Shown in pieces: positions 51,653 to 60,717 of a stretch of DNA of 64,000 nucleotides. Under the pieces are notes generated by a model that saw only the letters and a program-made list of their open reading frames with translations, did no database searches and had not been told where the DNA came from. Source of the stretch: an uncultured Verrucomicrobiota bacterium. Its GTDB lineage: Bacteria > Verrucomicrobiota > Verrucomicrobiia > Limisphaerales > UBA9464. The translations under genes and the position numbers were made by a program. Location of the stretch: contig CAIVQH010000010.1 of the NCBI GenBank assembly GCA_903907995.1, forward strand, positions 1 to 64,000. The letters run 5' to 3'. The number at the start of each line of letters is the position of its first letter. Position 1 is the stretch's first letter.

Positions 51653-53041
51653 TTGGACGCTTCCGCTCCAACTTCCGCGACGGGCAGCGCGTGTGACACC
51701 GCGCGCTGCCCGCTTTGCGGTGGCCCCAATGGCTGCCAGCTCACCACCACCGGCGCCTACAAGGGCCTTTGCTGGTGCGAGCGGACGCAGATTCCCGAGT
51801 CGCTGCTGGCGCGCGTGCCAGCGGAGCTGCAACGGCGCGTGTGCATCTGCGCGCGCTGTGTGGAGCAGGAACTCGGTCGGGCACCGGCACCCGAGGCGGA
51901 GGCGGGTGATTTCTATCGGGATGGGGCAACCGGGGCCGTGGTGTTCACCGAGGGCTATCACCGCCGGCGTGGCTACTGCTGTGGCAACGGCTGCCGGCAT
52001 TGTCCGTTCGACCATTGCGCGGTCCCGGGCAAAGGCGGCGGGCTGGTGGCGACGATAGCGGGCCAATCCGCCATGATGCTGGCCCTGTTGATCTGGCTGC
52101 TGGCACTCATGCCGCAGGCCGGCCACGCGGACGTGGTCACGGAGGAGTTTGCCACCGATCCGTTCGCCCGGGGCTGGCAGGTGGTGGGCGATACGAACCT
52201 CTGCCAGTGGGATGCCGTCCACCAGAATGTCGCGGTGACCTGGGATTCCTCCCGCTCCAACAGTTTCCTCATGCTGCCGCTGGGCACCGAGCTGACCACG
52301 GCGGATGATTTTGCGTTCAGCTTCGACCTGCAGCTCGCGGATGCCGCCGTGCGTGATCCCGAAAACCGCCCGGCCGCCGTTCAGATTGGTTTGGGGCTGG
52401 TGCGGCAGTCGCGGTTGCCCGACGGCAATCCGACACGGCTGGCGGGCACCGCGCAGGATCTGGTTGAGTTCGACTGGTTCGCCGACAGCTTCATCCCCGG
52501 CTTTGGCGATAATCCGGCCACCATCGGTCCGGCGGTCTTTGGTGCGAACGGCAGCCGGGCGTTCAGCTTCAACAATTTCTTCGATCTGTCGGATGGCGCG
52601 ACTTGGCGGGTGCGCTGCGCCTATGCCGCGACCAACCGCCAGCTCACGATCACGCTGCTGCGTGATGGCGTGGACGCTGGCCCCGTGAACCCCGTGAAGC
52701 TCGCGACAACTTTCCAGAGCTTCACGGTGGACGCCTTCGCCGTGATTGCATGGAGCGAGAACGGCACCACCACGGATTCCCTGCTCGCCCACGGCACACT
52801 CGACCACGTGGTGCTCGAACTGCCGGACACGCCCATCGGCGCGCTCACGTTGGTCGGCCTGGGTGCGGTCGAATTCAGCAGCCTGACTGGCTGGCACTAC
52901 ACGCTCGAAGCCAGCGGCGACCTGCAAACGTGGGCCGGCACGGTCACGGCAGATGGCACGGGCGGACGCCTCCAGCTCGCCGATCCGCGCGACGTGGTGC
53001 TGCCGCGCCAATTTTACCGCGTACGCGCCGCCCGGCCATGA
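51653..53041 (+). CDS. CWC/DUF5522 cysteine-rich module fused to a secreted beta-rich domain
   Basis: One open frame, TTG-started (51653; start uncertain, no clear ribosome site). The N-terminal cysteine-rich CWC domain has [29 protein letters not shown] and [15 protein letters not shown]5522 segment follows, ending [13 protein letters not shown] at about 51974-52012. Then comes [19 protein letters not shown] (from 52073), which is a perfect signal peptide, and a 300-residue beta-rich domain ([32 protein letters not shown]). The C-terminus is the [14 protein letters not shown] ... [11 protein letters not shown] module. CWC and DUF5522 are cytosolic families in other genomes, so two genes may simply share a frame, with an internal start at 52073 (322 residues). 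It overlaps the pseudopilin gene by 4 bp. Confidence 0.7.
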   Translation: MDASAPTSATGSACDTARCPLCGGPNGCQLTTTGAYKGLCWCERTQIPESLLARVPAELQRRVCICARCVEQELGRAPAPEAEAGDFYRDGATGAVVFTEGYHRRRGYCCGNGCRHCPFDHCAVPGKGGGLVATIAGQSAMMLALLIWLLALMPQAGHADVVTEEFATDPFARGWQVVGDTNLCQWDAVHQNVAVTWDSSRSNSFLMLPLGTELTTADDFAFSFDLQLADAAVRDPENRPAAVQIGLGLVRQSRLPDGNPTRLAGTAQDLVEFDWFADSFIPGFGDNPATIGPAVFGANGSRAFSFNNFFDLSDGATWRVRCAYAATNRQLTITLLRDGVDAGPVNPVKLATTFQSFTVDAFAVIAWSENGTTTDSLLAHGTLDHVVLELPDTPIGALTLVGLGAVEFSSLTGWHYTLEASGDLQTWAGTVTADGTGGRLQLADPRDVVLPRQFYRVRAARP

Positions 53042-53835
53042 ACCGTATTCCTCTGTCAGCCGGTCGATTCTCAGGGGTGCGTTCGCCCCATCTGCCAACT
53101 CCTATCTCCCCTCTGCGTGCCGCCTTCACGCTGATCGAGCTGCTGGTGGTCATCGCGATCATCGCGGTGCTGGCCGGACTGCTCCTGCCCACGCTGGCGC
53201 AGGCGCGGAAGGCCGCGAACGGCGCGCGTTGCGTGTCGAATCTCCGCCAGCTCGGCCTGGCGACGCAGCTCTACTGGGACGACCACGGCAACCGCACGTT
53301 TGTCGATCGCACCGTGCGGACGAACAATGGCTGGCGTTACTGGTTCGGCTGGCTGGGCGACGGCAGTGAGGGCGAGCGCGATTTCGATCCGACGCAGGGC
53401 GCGCTATGGCCCTATTTCCAAGGGCGGGGCGTGGAAATCTGTCCCGCGCTAAACCGCGCCAATCCCAATTTCAAGTCCAAGGCCCGGGGCGCGGCCTACG
53501 GCTACGCCTACAACCTGCTCGCCGGGCCGCGCGGGACGGCAGGGCTGCCGGTGAACCAGTTCTCGCACCCGACCGACCTGGCCCTGTTCACCGATGGCGG
53601 ACAGGTGAACGATTTCCAGGAGCCGGCCTCACCGGAGCATCCGTTGTTGGAGGAGTTTTATTATTTCGACACCAACACGCTGTCCGCCACGGTCCATTTC
53701 CGGCACCAGCGCCGAGCACAGGCGTGGTTTGGCGACGGACATGTGGGCGTCGAATCCCCCGATCCGGCCTCGCTGGATACCCGATTGCCCGGCGAGGTGG
53801 TCGGTCGCCTGCGCCCCGCGATCGTCGTGCCGTGA
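53038..53835 (+). CDS. Type II/IV pseudopilin-like secreted protein
   Basis: 265 residues. The prepilin N-terminal motif [20 protein letters not shown] (residues ~29-48) has alanine instead of the usual glycine before the cleavage-site phenylalanine, still tolerated by prepilin peptidases. A helical stretch ([20 protein letters not shown]) and a globular domain follow, with [19 protein letters not shown] and, near the end, the H-x9-D-G-like [19 protein letters not shown]. Verrucomicrobia carry many such stand-alone pseudopilins. The ATGA overlap couples it to the preceding gene, so it belongs to the riboswitch operon. Confidence 0.85.
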   Translation: MNRIPLSAGRFSGVRSPHLPTPISPLRAAFTLIELLVVIAIIAVLAGLLLPTLAQARKAANGARCVSNLRQLGLATQLYWDDHGNRTFVDRTVRTNNGWRYWFGWLGDGSEGERDFDPTQGALWPYFQGRGVEICPALNRANPNFKSKARGAAYGYAYNLLAGPRGTAGLPVNQFSHPTDLALFTDGGQVNDFQEPASPEHPLLEEFYYFDTNTLSATVHFRHQRRAQAWFGDGHVGVESPDPASLDTRLPGEVVGRLRPAIVVP

Positions 53836-54075
53836 GGCATGCGGGAGCGCCGATGTGCTGCCGATAGACCGCACGGGACAGCGTGAGCGGGAAAGCGCTC
53901 CGATAAGGGGGTGTATCTTTTCATCGTGGCCGTCCCCCCCTCACCCCGGCCCGCTCCCGCCGTATGGACTTGGGACATGGTGGGCGGGTGTGCGGGGGAA
54001 AGGGAGTCAACGCACGGCAATACGGTCGGAAACGCTTGAAGTGTATCGACCACCTTCCTCACCAGTACCCCTTGC

Positions 54076-55830
54076 TCACTTCGCTTTCGCCCGCTTTTTC
54101 GCCAACTCTTCGCGCAGCTTTGCGAGCGGCAGCGTGTTGATAACATCCGCCTTGGTAAGCCAGCCCTTGCGCGCGATGCCGGTGCCGAGGCGGAGCCACT
54201 GGACGTGTTCGAGACGATGCGCGTCGCAGTTGATGACGCATTTCACGCCCTTGTCCTTGGCGTAGTGCCAGAGCCGCCAGTCGAGGTCAAAGCGGTAGGG
54301 CGAGGCGTTCAGCTCGATCCACGTGCCGGTGGCCGCGCAGGCGTCAATGACCGCATGCTGGTTGATCTTATAGGCGTCGCGTTCTAGCAACAGGCGACCG
54401 CTCAGGTGGCCGAGCATGTGGACGAATGGATTTTCCGCCGCGCGGATGAAGTGCTTCGTGTTCTCCGCCTCGTCGCTCGAAGGCACATGCAGGCTCGCCA
54501 CGACCACGTCGAGTTCGGCCAGCAGCTCGTCGGGGAAATCGAGGCCGTCCTTGAGGATGTCCACCTCGCTGCCGGTGAGTAGGCGGAAGTCGCTGCCCTC
54601 GTCCGCATACGACTTGTTCACCTCGGCGACGGCTTTGAGCTGCTGGCGCACACGGGCCTCGTCCAGACCATTGGCCTGGTAGCTCGCGCGCGAATGGTCG
54701 GTGATGGCCCAGTATTCGAGGCCCAGCTCGTGCATCTGCGCCGCAATATCCTCGAGGGTGTTGCGGCCGTCGCTCCAGTTGGAGTGGTTGTGCAGGGAGC
54801 CCTTCAGGTCGGTCCACTCGACGAGACGCGGTAGCGCGTCGGCCTCGCCGGCCTTGAATTCACCGTGATCCTCGCGCAACTCAGGCGTGATGTAGGGCAG
54901 GCCCAGCTCGGCGAAGATGTCCTTCTCATCGTGACATTCCACGCGCAGCGCCGGGTCGCGTGTTTCTTCCTTGCTGCGGTAGAGGCCGTATTCGTTGAGC
55001 CGCAAGCCGCGCGAAATCGCCCGTTGGCGCATGACGATGTTGTGCTCCTTGCTGCCTGTGAAGTAGGCGAGCGCAAACGGATACTCCACATCGCTCACGA
55101 CCCGCAGGTCCGCCTGGATGCCGTCGCCCAGAATGACACTGGCCTTGGTGTCGCCCTTGGCCATGACGGTGTGGATGCCTGGCTGGCTGACGAAAAATTC
55201 GATCACGCTCGTCGGGTTCTTGGACGAGACGAGGAAGTCGATGTCGCCGATGACCTCCTTCCAGCGCCGCAAACTGCCGGCAGTGCTGCAACGGATCACG
55301 TCGGGATGCCCGCGCAGCGATTCCAGCACCGGTTCCGCGACCACGAGCGCATCGACCAGCCGGTGCCGCGAGGCGAACTGCCGGCGAAACGCGATGGCCT
55401 CGAGGATCTTCGCCTGCGACTTCTCGCCAAAGCCGTCGAGCACGGCGATCTTGTTGTCCTTGCAGGCGGCTTCGAGCTGCTCGATGGACTGGATGCCCAG
55501 CTCGTCATAGAGGCGCTTTACCTTCTTCGGCCCCACCCCTTGCAGGCCGAGCATCTCGACCAGGCCGGGCGGCAGCGACGCCTTGAGCGTCTCGTAATAG
55601 GGCAGCCGGCCGGTGGTCACGAGCGTCGTGACCTTCTCCTGCAGCGCCTCGCCGAAGCCCTTCAGCTCGCCGAGCCGGTTTTCCGCAACGATCTTTTCCA
55701 GAGGTTCAGTGAGACCCTCGAGCGTGCGCGCGCCATTGGTGTAGGCGCGGGTCTTGAACGGGTTCTCGCCCTTCAGCTCCAGCAGCGTGCCGATCTCCAC
55801 AAGAATGGCGGCGACTTGATCCTTATCCAT
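54076..55830 (-). CDS. polX: PolX: X-family DNA polymerase with PHP domain
   Basis: 584 residues from ATG 55830 (MDKDQVAAIL); the longer frame through the pseudopilin gene is rejected. The N-terminal HhH region has LLELKGENPFKTRAYTNGAR, LQGVGPKKVKRLYDELG and VLDGFGEKSQAKILEAI. The polymerase palm follows, with CSTAGSLRRWKEVIGDIDFL carrying the metal aspartates. The C-terminal PHP phosphoesterase domain has LKGSLHNHSNWSDGRNTLED, WAITDHSRAS, GSEVDIL and CVINCDAHRLEH. Bacterial PolX fills gaps and has 3'-5' exonuclease activity from the PHP part in repair. It is isolated from other repair genes. Confidence 0.93.
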   Translation of the reverse strand: MDKDQVAAILVEIGTLLELKGENPFKTRAYTNGARTLEGLTEPLEKIVAENRLGELKGFGEALQEKVTTLVTTGRLPYYETLKASLPPGLVEMLGLQGVGPKKVKRLYDELGIQSIEQLEAACKDNKIAVLDGFGEKSQAKILEAIAFRRQFASRHRLVDALVVAEPVLESLRGHPDVIRCSTAGSLRRWKEVIGDIDFLVSSKNPTSVIEFFVSQPGIHTVMAKGDTKASVILGDGIQADLRVVSDVEYPFALAYFTGSKEHNIVMRQRAISRGLRLNEYGLYRSKEETRDPALRVECHDEKDIFAELGLPYITPELREDHGEFKAGEADALPRLVEWTDLKGSLHNHSNWSDGRNTLEDIAAQMHELGLEYWAITDHSRASYQANGLDEARVRQQLKAVAEVNKSYADEGSDFRLLTGSEVDILKDGLDFPDELLAELDVVVASLHVPSSDEAENTKHFIRAAENPFVHMLGHLSGRLLLERDAYKINQHAVIDACAATGTWIELNASPYRFDLDWRLWHYAKDKGVKCVINCDAHRLEHVQWLRLGTGIARKGWLTKADVINTLPLAKLREELAKKRAKAK

Positions 55831-55914
55831 GGACGCAGAGTAACCAGAGGTTCGCCCCGCCAAAAGCGGAACTATCACTCCTGACATTGGAATAAAAATC
55901 GCTACCCTGCGCCT

Positions 55915-56739
55915 GTGTTTCACCGCAGGCAGCGCCAGGATGCCGGAAGTCGGGGCGCCTTTACGCTCATCGAGCTGCTCGTGGTCATCGCGATCATTGC
56001 GATCCTGGCCGCGCTGCTCCTGCCCGCCCTCTCCCGCGCCAAGGCCCAGGCACTGCGCACCCAATGCCTGAGCAACGAACGGCAACTGGCCCTCGCCGGC
56101 CAGCTCTATACCGGCGATCACGCCGACTACCTGCCGCCGAACGGCTACGGACTGCCGACCGATCTTGCGGGGCAGAAACTGTGGGTGCTCGGTGAGCAGC
56201 ACCTCCACCCGGAGGCATTCACCAACCGCAGCTACCTGCTGGATACCAGCCTCGCCGCCTTTGCGTCCTACATGCCCACGGCCGCGATCTACAAGTGCCC
56301 GGCCGACCGGTTCACCTTCCTGCTGGGCAAGGAGACGGTGCGCAAGGTCCGCAGCTATTCCCTGAACCACTGGCTGGGCTGGATCGCGCCGGCCGATGCC
56401 TTCAGCTCCGACACCTCCGTCTCGTTCGTGAAGGCGAGCGACCTTGCGCCCGCCTCGCCGAGCCAGATTTTTACCTTCCTCGACGTGGGGCCGGACAGCC
56501 TCTGCTATCCCGGATTTGTCATTCTCCGGGGCAACACGGGGCTGTTCTACCATTTCCCCTCGGCCGAGCATGAGAACAGCGGCAACGTGGCTTTCGCCGA
56601 CGGGCACGTGGAAAGCCATCGCTGGATGTCTCAGGACACAATCCGCGAGTCGCGCATCGACGGCGCCAACCACTTCCGCTTCTTCCCGGGCAATCCCGAC
56701 CTCCTGTGGCTGCAGCAGCACGCTACCATCGCCCGGTGA
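55915..56739 (+). CDS. Second pseudopilin-like secreted protein
   Basis: 274 residues, starting at GTG 55915 (MFHRRQRQ). The prepilin motif is [20 protein letters not shown] near residue 18, again with alanine before phenylalanine. The helix continues [20 protein letters not shown]. The globular part has [27 protein letters not shown], and the C-terminal [18 protein letters not shown] of the H-x9-DG type. It is divergent from polX. Paralogous in shape to 53038-53835, but there is no pilus or type II secretion gene in the window. Confidence 0.82.
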   Translation: MFHRRQRQDAGSRGAFTLIELLVVIAIIAILAALLLPALSRAKAQALRTQCLSNERQLALAGQLYTGDHADYLPPNGYGLPTDLAGQKLWVLGEQHLHPEAFTNRSYLLDTSLAAFASYMPTAAIYKCPADRFTFLLGKETVRKVRSYSLNHWLGWIAPADAFSSDTSVSFVKASDLAPASPSQIFTFLDVGPDSLCYPGFVILRGNTGLFYHFPSAEHENSGNVAFADGHVESHRWMSQDTIRESRIDGANHFRFFPGNPDLLWLQQHATIAR

Positions 56740-56783
56740 AAGCCAAAGTCAGCTCCGCGCGCATTACAAGTCGGCAGAGATTT

Positions 56784-56845
56784 AATTTGGAAAACAGGAA
56801 AGCAGGAAGGGATCGGCCCTTTCCTGTTTTCCTGCTTTCCAAATT
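56784..56845. repeat. Intergenic palindrome, family A, well conserved
   Basis: AATTTGGAAAACAGGAAAGC (56784-56803, continuing AGGAA) pairs with TTCCTGTTTTCCTGCTTTCC (56821-56840, continuing AAATT) around GGGATCGGCCC. It is the best copy of the family also at 3615-3698 and 50129-50310. It is followed by a short tandem of AACTCGT units (about 56848-56868). Confidence 0.8.
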
Positions 56846-56876
56846 CGCAACTCGTAACTCGTAACTCGAAATTCCA

Positions 56877-57224
56877 TCACCTCACCTGCGCCGCGAAGAT
56901 ATTGGCCTCAGTCTCGGTGATCTTGCCGTCGCGGTTGGTGTCGGCGCGGGCCACGGCCTCGTTGAACGCGGTGTTCGGGCCGCGGACGGTCTTGGTGCGG
57001 TGCTCAAAGACGAGCGGCACTTCCACATCCACCGAGCTTTCGCGGTGCTGGCCGCTGCCGGGCATTTTGCTCAGCGCCTCGTAGAAGATCCGGCCGGCGG
57101 CCTCGTTTTCAAAGGAGATGGGCACCCGTGACTCATCGCGGGTCACGGTTTCTTCGGTGTGGATGCAGCCGGCGGATACCAGGGCGGCAAAGGCGGCGAG
57201 CGACAGGGGCAGGATGGCTTTCAT
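56877..57224 (-). CDS. EF-hand lipoprotein
   Basis: 115 residues from ATG 57224 (MKAILPLSLAAFAALVSAG), with a lipobox SAGC giving lipidation at the cysteine after about 19 residues. The mature part has VPISFENEAAGRIFYEAL and VPLVFEHRTKTV. At the C-terminus DTNRDGKITETEA is a single EF-hand-like calcium-binding loop. Function unknown. It is expected at a membrane surface. The 5' side faces the cupin gene divergently. Confidence 0.75.
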   Translation of the reverse strand: MKAILPLSLAAFAALVSAGCIHTEETVTRDESRVPISFENEAAGRIFYEALSKMPGSGQHRESSVDVEVPLVFEHRTKTVRGPNTAFNEAVARADTNRDGKITETEANIFAAQVR

Positions 57225-57428
57225 TTCGTCAGTGCTGATCGGCGCGGAAAAATCCTCCGAAACCCTTCGGCCCGTTGGTTTCACCACGCCTTACCGGTTT
57301 CATTACCCGGCCTTGGACGGAAAGTTTCGCCGAATCTTCATCCGGCGGTTTTCCGTTGGCAGCGGCTCCGTGCCTGCCGCTAACCTCAGGGCACGCTTTC
57401 ACGCAACATCGCATCCGCATCGCCGCAC

Positions 57429-58694
57429 ATGAACACCGTCCAACAACTTAAGACCGTCAAGTCCAACACCGCCGCCAAGGTCGGGGCCGAACTCTCCCGC
57501 ACCGGGGGCCTCCTGCGCCTCGCCCCCGCCTGGGTGCCGCGCTCCTTCCTCCAGCCCGGCCTGCGCATCAAGCTCCATCCCGACGACACCTACGCCTACG
57601 GCCTGAACCGCGGCGGCATCGACGAACGCTGGTTCGCCTCCACCACCCCCACGGCCAACGAGGGCCGCGCCTGGGACGAGGGTCTGAACTACTGCGTCGT
57701 CGGCAAGGAGCGCTTCACGCTCGCGCAGGCGGTGGCCGATGCGGGCGCAACGCTCGTGGGCAAGGCGATCTGGAAGAAGTACGGCAAGTGGCCGGTGTAC
57801 TCGAAGTTCTTCGACAACATGGGGCCGATCCCCCACCACATGCACCAGTCGGCCAAGCAGGCCAAGCTCGTCGGCCAGGAAGGCAAGCCCGAGAGCTACT
57901 ACTTCCCGCCGCAGCACAACAACGTCGGCAACAACTTCCCCTACACGTTTATGGGCTTCGAGCCCGGCACGACCAAGGCCCAGGTCCGCAAGTGCCTGGA
58001 AAACTGGAACAAGGGGGACAACGGCATCCTCGACCTCTCCAAGGCCTACCGCCTCAAGGTCGGTTCCGGCTGGCTCATCGATCCCTGCATCCTCCACGCG
58101 CCCGGCAGCCTCTGCACCTACGAGCCGCAGTGGGGCTCGGACGTCTTCGGCATGTACCAGAACCTCGTGGAGGGCCGCGAAGTTCCCTGGAGCCTGCTGG
58201 TCAAGGACATGCCCAAGAGCAAGCACAAGGACCTCGACTTCATCGTGGACCAGCTCGACTGGGAGAAGAACGTGGACCCGAACTTCAAGGACAACCACTA
58301 CCTCGAGCCCGTCCCGGTCGCCGACACCCGCAAGGAAGGCTTTGTGGACCGCTGGATCGTGTACGGCAAGGTCGATGGCGAGCAGCTCTTCACCGCCAAG
58401 GAGCTCACCCTCGAGCCTGGCACCAAGTGCACCATCAAGGACACCGGCGCCTACGGCCTCATCTGCGTGCAGGGCACCGGCAAGATCAACGGCCAGCCGC
58501 TGGTCAGCCCGAAGCTCATCCGTTTCAACGAGCTGACCGAGGACGAATACTTCTGCACCGAGGACGGCGCGAAGAACGGCGTGACCTTCGAGAACACCAG
58601 CGAGACCGAACCGCTCGTGACCCTGCGCTACTTCGGCCCCGAGGTGAACCCCGACGCCCCGGCGATGGGCGCCTACCGGAACAACAAGTTCTGA
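57429..58694 (+). CDS. Cupin / class I mannose-6-phosphate isomerase-like protein
   Basis: 421 residues, no signal peptide. The cupin fold is suggested by GPIPHHMHQS near residue 135 (H-x-H metal ligands) and WLIDPCILHAPGSLCTYEPQ near 215. ELTLEPGTKCTIKDTGAYGL in the second half resembles the second beta-barrel. The layout resembles zinc-dependent type I phosphomannose isomerases and related sugar isomerases. The family assignment is moderate, and other cupin functions are possible. It is followed by a divergent-free 190-bp gap and the FAD gene on the same strand. Confidence 0.6.
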   Translation: MNTVQQLKTVKSNTAAKVGAELSRTGGLLRLAPAWVPRSFLQPGLRIKLHPDDTYAYGLNRGGIDERWFASTTPTANEGRAWDEGLNYCVVGKERFTLAQAVADAGATLVGKAIWKKYGKWPVYSKFFDNMGPIPHHMHQSAKQAKLVGQEGKPESYYFPPQHNNVGNNFPYTFMGFEPGTTKAQVRKCLENWNKGDNGILDLSKAYRLKVGSGWLIDPCILHAPGSLCTYEPQWGSDVFGMYQNLVEGREVPWSLLVKDMPKSKHKDLDFIVDQLDWEKNVDPNFKDNHYLEPVPVADTRKEGFVDRWIVYGKVDGEQLFTAKELTLEPGTKCTIKDTGAYGLICVQGTGKINGQPLVSPKLIRFNELTEDEYFCTEDGAKNGVTFENTSETEPLVTLRYFGPEVNPDAPAMGAYRNNKF

Positions 58695-58884
58695 GCGTCA
58701 CGGGCCAATGGCCCGATCTTTCAAGAAGTGGCGGCGGGCGGAAACGTACGCCGCCCTTTGTAGAGTCCGCGATCACATTGTCGCCAGCCTGTTACGCAGT
58801 TTAGCGGCAGCCCTGGGTGCCACCTCTTGCCGCGAGGAGTTGGACTTGTATGAGGGGTGCCCTCTGGGTGTGTAAACTCCAGGC

Positions 58885-60597
58885 ATGAACCGCCGCCGCT
58901 TTGTCCAGCTTGGAGCCGCCCTGGCCGCCACGGCCCCGCTGCTTTCCTTGGGCACGGGCACGGCGCGGGCCGCCGACGAACGCGTCGCCGGCCGCCTGGG
59001 CCAAGGCGGTTTCCGGTGCGACGTCGCCATCATCGGCGGCGGACTCGGAGGCATCGCCGCCGCGTTATCGGCGTTGAAGTCCGGCTTGAAGGTCGTGCTG
59101 ACCGAGGAGACCGATTGGATCGGCGGGCAGCTCACGTCCCAGGCCGTGCCGCCGGATGAACACCGCTGGATCGAATCGCAGGGCTGCACGAAGACCTATC
59201 GGCAACTCCGCCACGGCATCCGCGACTACTACCGGCGCCACTACCCGCTGACCGACGCCGCCAAGGCCCGGGTGGATCTCAATCCCGGAAACGGCTCCGT
59301 CTCCGCGCTCTGCCACGAACCGCGCGTCGCGCTCGCCGAGCTGGAAGGGTTGCTCGCCCCCTACGTCCCGGACGGTCGGCTGGTCCTCCTGCGGGAACAC
59401 CGGCCCGTCTCCGCCGTCGCCGAGGCCGACCGCGTCCAGCAGGTCACCGTCCGCAATCTGCGCACCGGCAGGGACGTTTCGCTCGAAGCCCCGTGGTTCA
59501 TCGATGCCACCGAACTCGGCGATCTTCTGCCGCTGACCGGAACCGAATTCGTCACCGGCGCCGAGGCTGGCACCGGCGAACTGCACGCGTCGGCCCGCCC
59601 CGGCCCGTCCAACCAGCAGTCCTTCGTCTCCTGCTTCATCATCGACCATGTGCCGGGCGAGGAGCACGTCATTGACCCGCCGCGCGACTGGGCCTTCTGG
59701 AAGAACCACGTGCCGAACCTCACGCCGGCCTGGCCGGGACGACTGCTGGACCTGACCTACTTCCATCCGCAGCGCCGCGTGCCCGTGACCCTCGGCTTCA
59801 ATCCGGAAGGCGACACCCCGGGCGTTCCGCTGAATCTCTGGCGCTACCGCCGCATTGCCGCGAAGGCGAACTTCCAGCCCGGCACCTATCCCGGCGACGT
59901 CTCGCTCATCAACTGGCCGCAGAACGACTATATGCTCGGCAACCTCGTCGGCGTGTCCGAGGCCGAGGCGCAGAAGCATGTCGCCAGCGCCAAGCAGCTC
60001 AGTCTCTCGCTGCTCTATTGGCTCCAGACCGGAGTGCCGCGTCCCGATGGCGGCCAGGGCTGGCCAGGGCTGCGGTTGCGCAAGGATCTCGTCGGCACGG
60101 AAGATGGTTTGGCCAAGTCCTGTTATGTGCGCGAGGCCCGTCGCATCCGGGCGCGCTTCACGGTCCTGGAACAGCACGTCGGCCTGGCCATGAGGGCCAA
60201 AGCAACGGGTGTGAAGGAAGCGGAAGCCAAGGCCGCCGAGTTCGCCGACACCGTCGGCATCGGCAGCTACCCGATCGATCTGCATCCCAGCAGCGCGGGC
60301 GACAACTACACCGACTTCCCGACCGCCCCGTTCCAAATCCCCCTCGGTGCGCTGTTGCCGGTGCGGATGAAGAACCTCCTCCCCGCCTGCAAGAACATCG
60401 GCACCACCCACGTGACCAACGGCTGCTACCGCCTGCATCCCGTCGAGTGGAACATCGGCGAAGCCGTCGGCGCCGCCGTGGCGTTGGCTTTACGCAAGAA
60501 GCTTGGAACGTCCGAGGCCTTGGCGAAGAGGAACACGGTCGGCGAGTTGCAGGCCGATTTGGTGAAGCTGGGCGTTGAGCTGGCCTGGAAAGCGTGA
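58885..60597 (+). CDS. FAD-dependent oxidoreductase with Tat-type signal
   Basis: 570 residues. MNRRRFVQLGAALAATAPLL is a Tat-like signal, followed by TARAADERVA. The FAD_oxidored (PF12831-like) domain starts VAIIGGGLGGIAAALSAL near residue 47 (dinucleotide-binding glycines) and has VVLTEETDWIGGQLTSQ, then FIDATELGDLLPLTGTEF near 205. HPSSAGDNYTDFPTAPFQIP near 475 and NLLPACKNIGTTHVTNGCYR near 500 are the substrate/FAD end motifs. Such proteins are exported oxidoreductases of unknown substrates common in Planctomycetes and Verrucomicrobia. The next gene is a GH43-like protein. Confidence 0.85.
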   Translation: MNRRRFVQLGAALAATAPLLSLGTGTARAADERVAGRLGQGGFRCDVAIIGGGLGGIAAALSALKSGLKVVLTEETDWIGGQLTSQAVPPDEHRWIESQGCTKTYRQLRHGIRDYYRRHYPLTDAAKARVDLNPGNGSVSALCHEPRVALAELEGLLAPYVPDGRLVLLREHRPVSAVAEADRVQQVTVRNLRTGRDVSLEAPWFIDATELGDLLPLTGTEFVTGAEAGTGELHASARPGPSNQQSFVSCFIIDHVPGEEHVIDPPRDWAFWKNHVPNLTPAWPGRLLDLTYFHPQRRVPVTLGFNPEGDTPGVPLNLWRYRRIAAKANFQPGTYPGDVSLINWPQNDYMLGNLVGVSEAEAQKHVASAKQLSLSLLYWLQTGVPRPDGGQGWPGLRLRKDLVGTEDGLAKSCYVREARRIRARFTVLEQHVGLAMRAKATGVKEAEAKAAEFADTVGIGSYPIDLHPSSAGDNYTDFPTAPFQIPLGALLPVRMKNLLPACKNIGTTHVTNGCYRLHPVEWNIGEAVGAAVALALRKKLGTSEALAKRNTVGELQADLVKLGVELAWKA

Positions 60598-60717
60598 GCT
60601 GCAAGCCATCGCTAATCGCGGTCCGAAACCCTGGCGCGTACCTCAATGGCTCCCGGATTGCGGTTCCCTCACGACCGATGGCGACACCGGGGATTTTTTC
60701 CGGCAACGTGCGGCGAC

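Noticed and set aside
50208-53098. Long minus-strand frames through the riboswitch and PEP-CTERM/CWC genes
   Set aside because: They run through the structured riboswitch and antisense to domains identified by several motifs.
54076-56721. 881-aa version of PolX running through the pseudopilin gene
   Set aside because: The extra 297 residues are antisense to a clear pseudopilin; PolX starts normally at MDKDQ.
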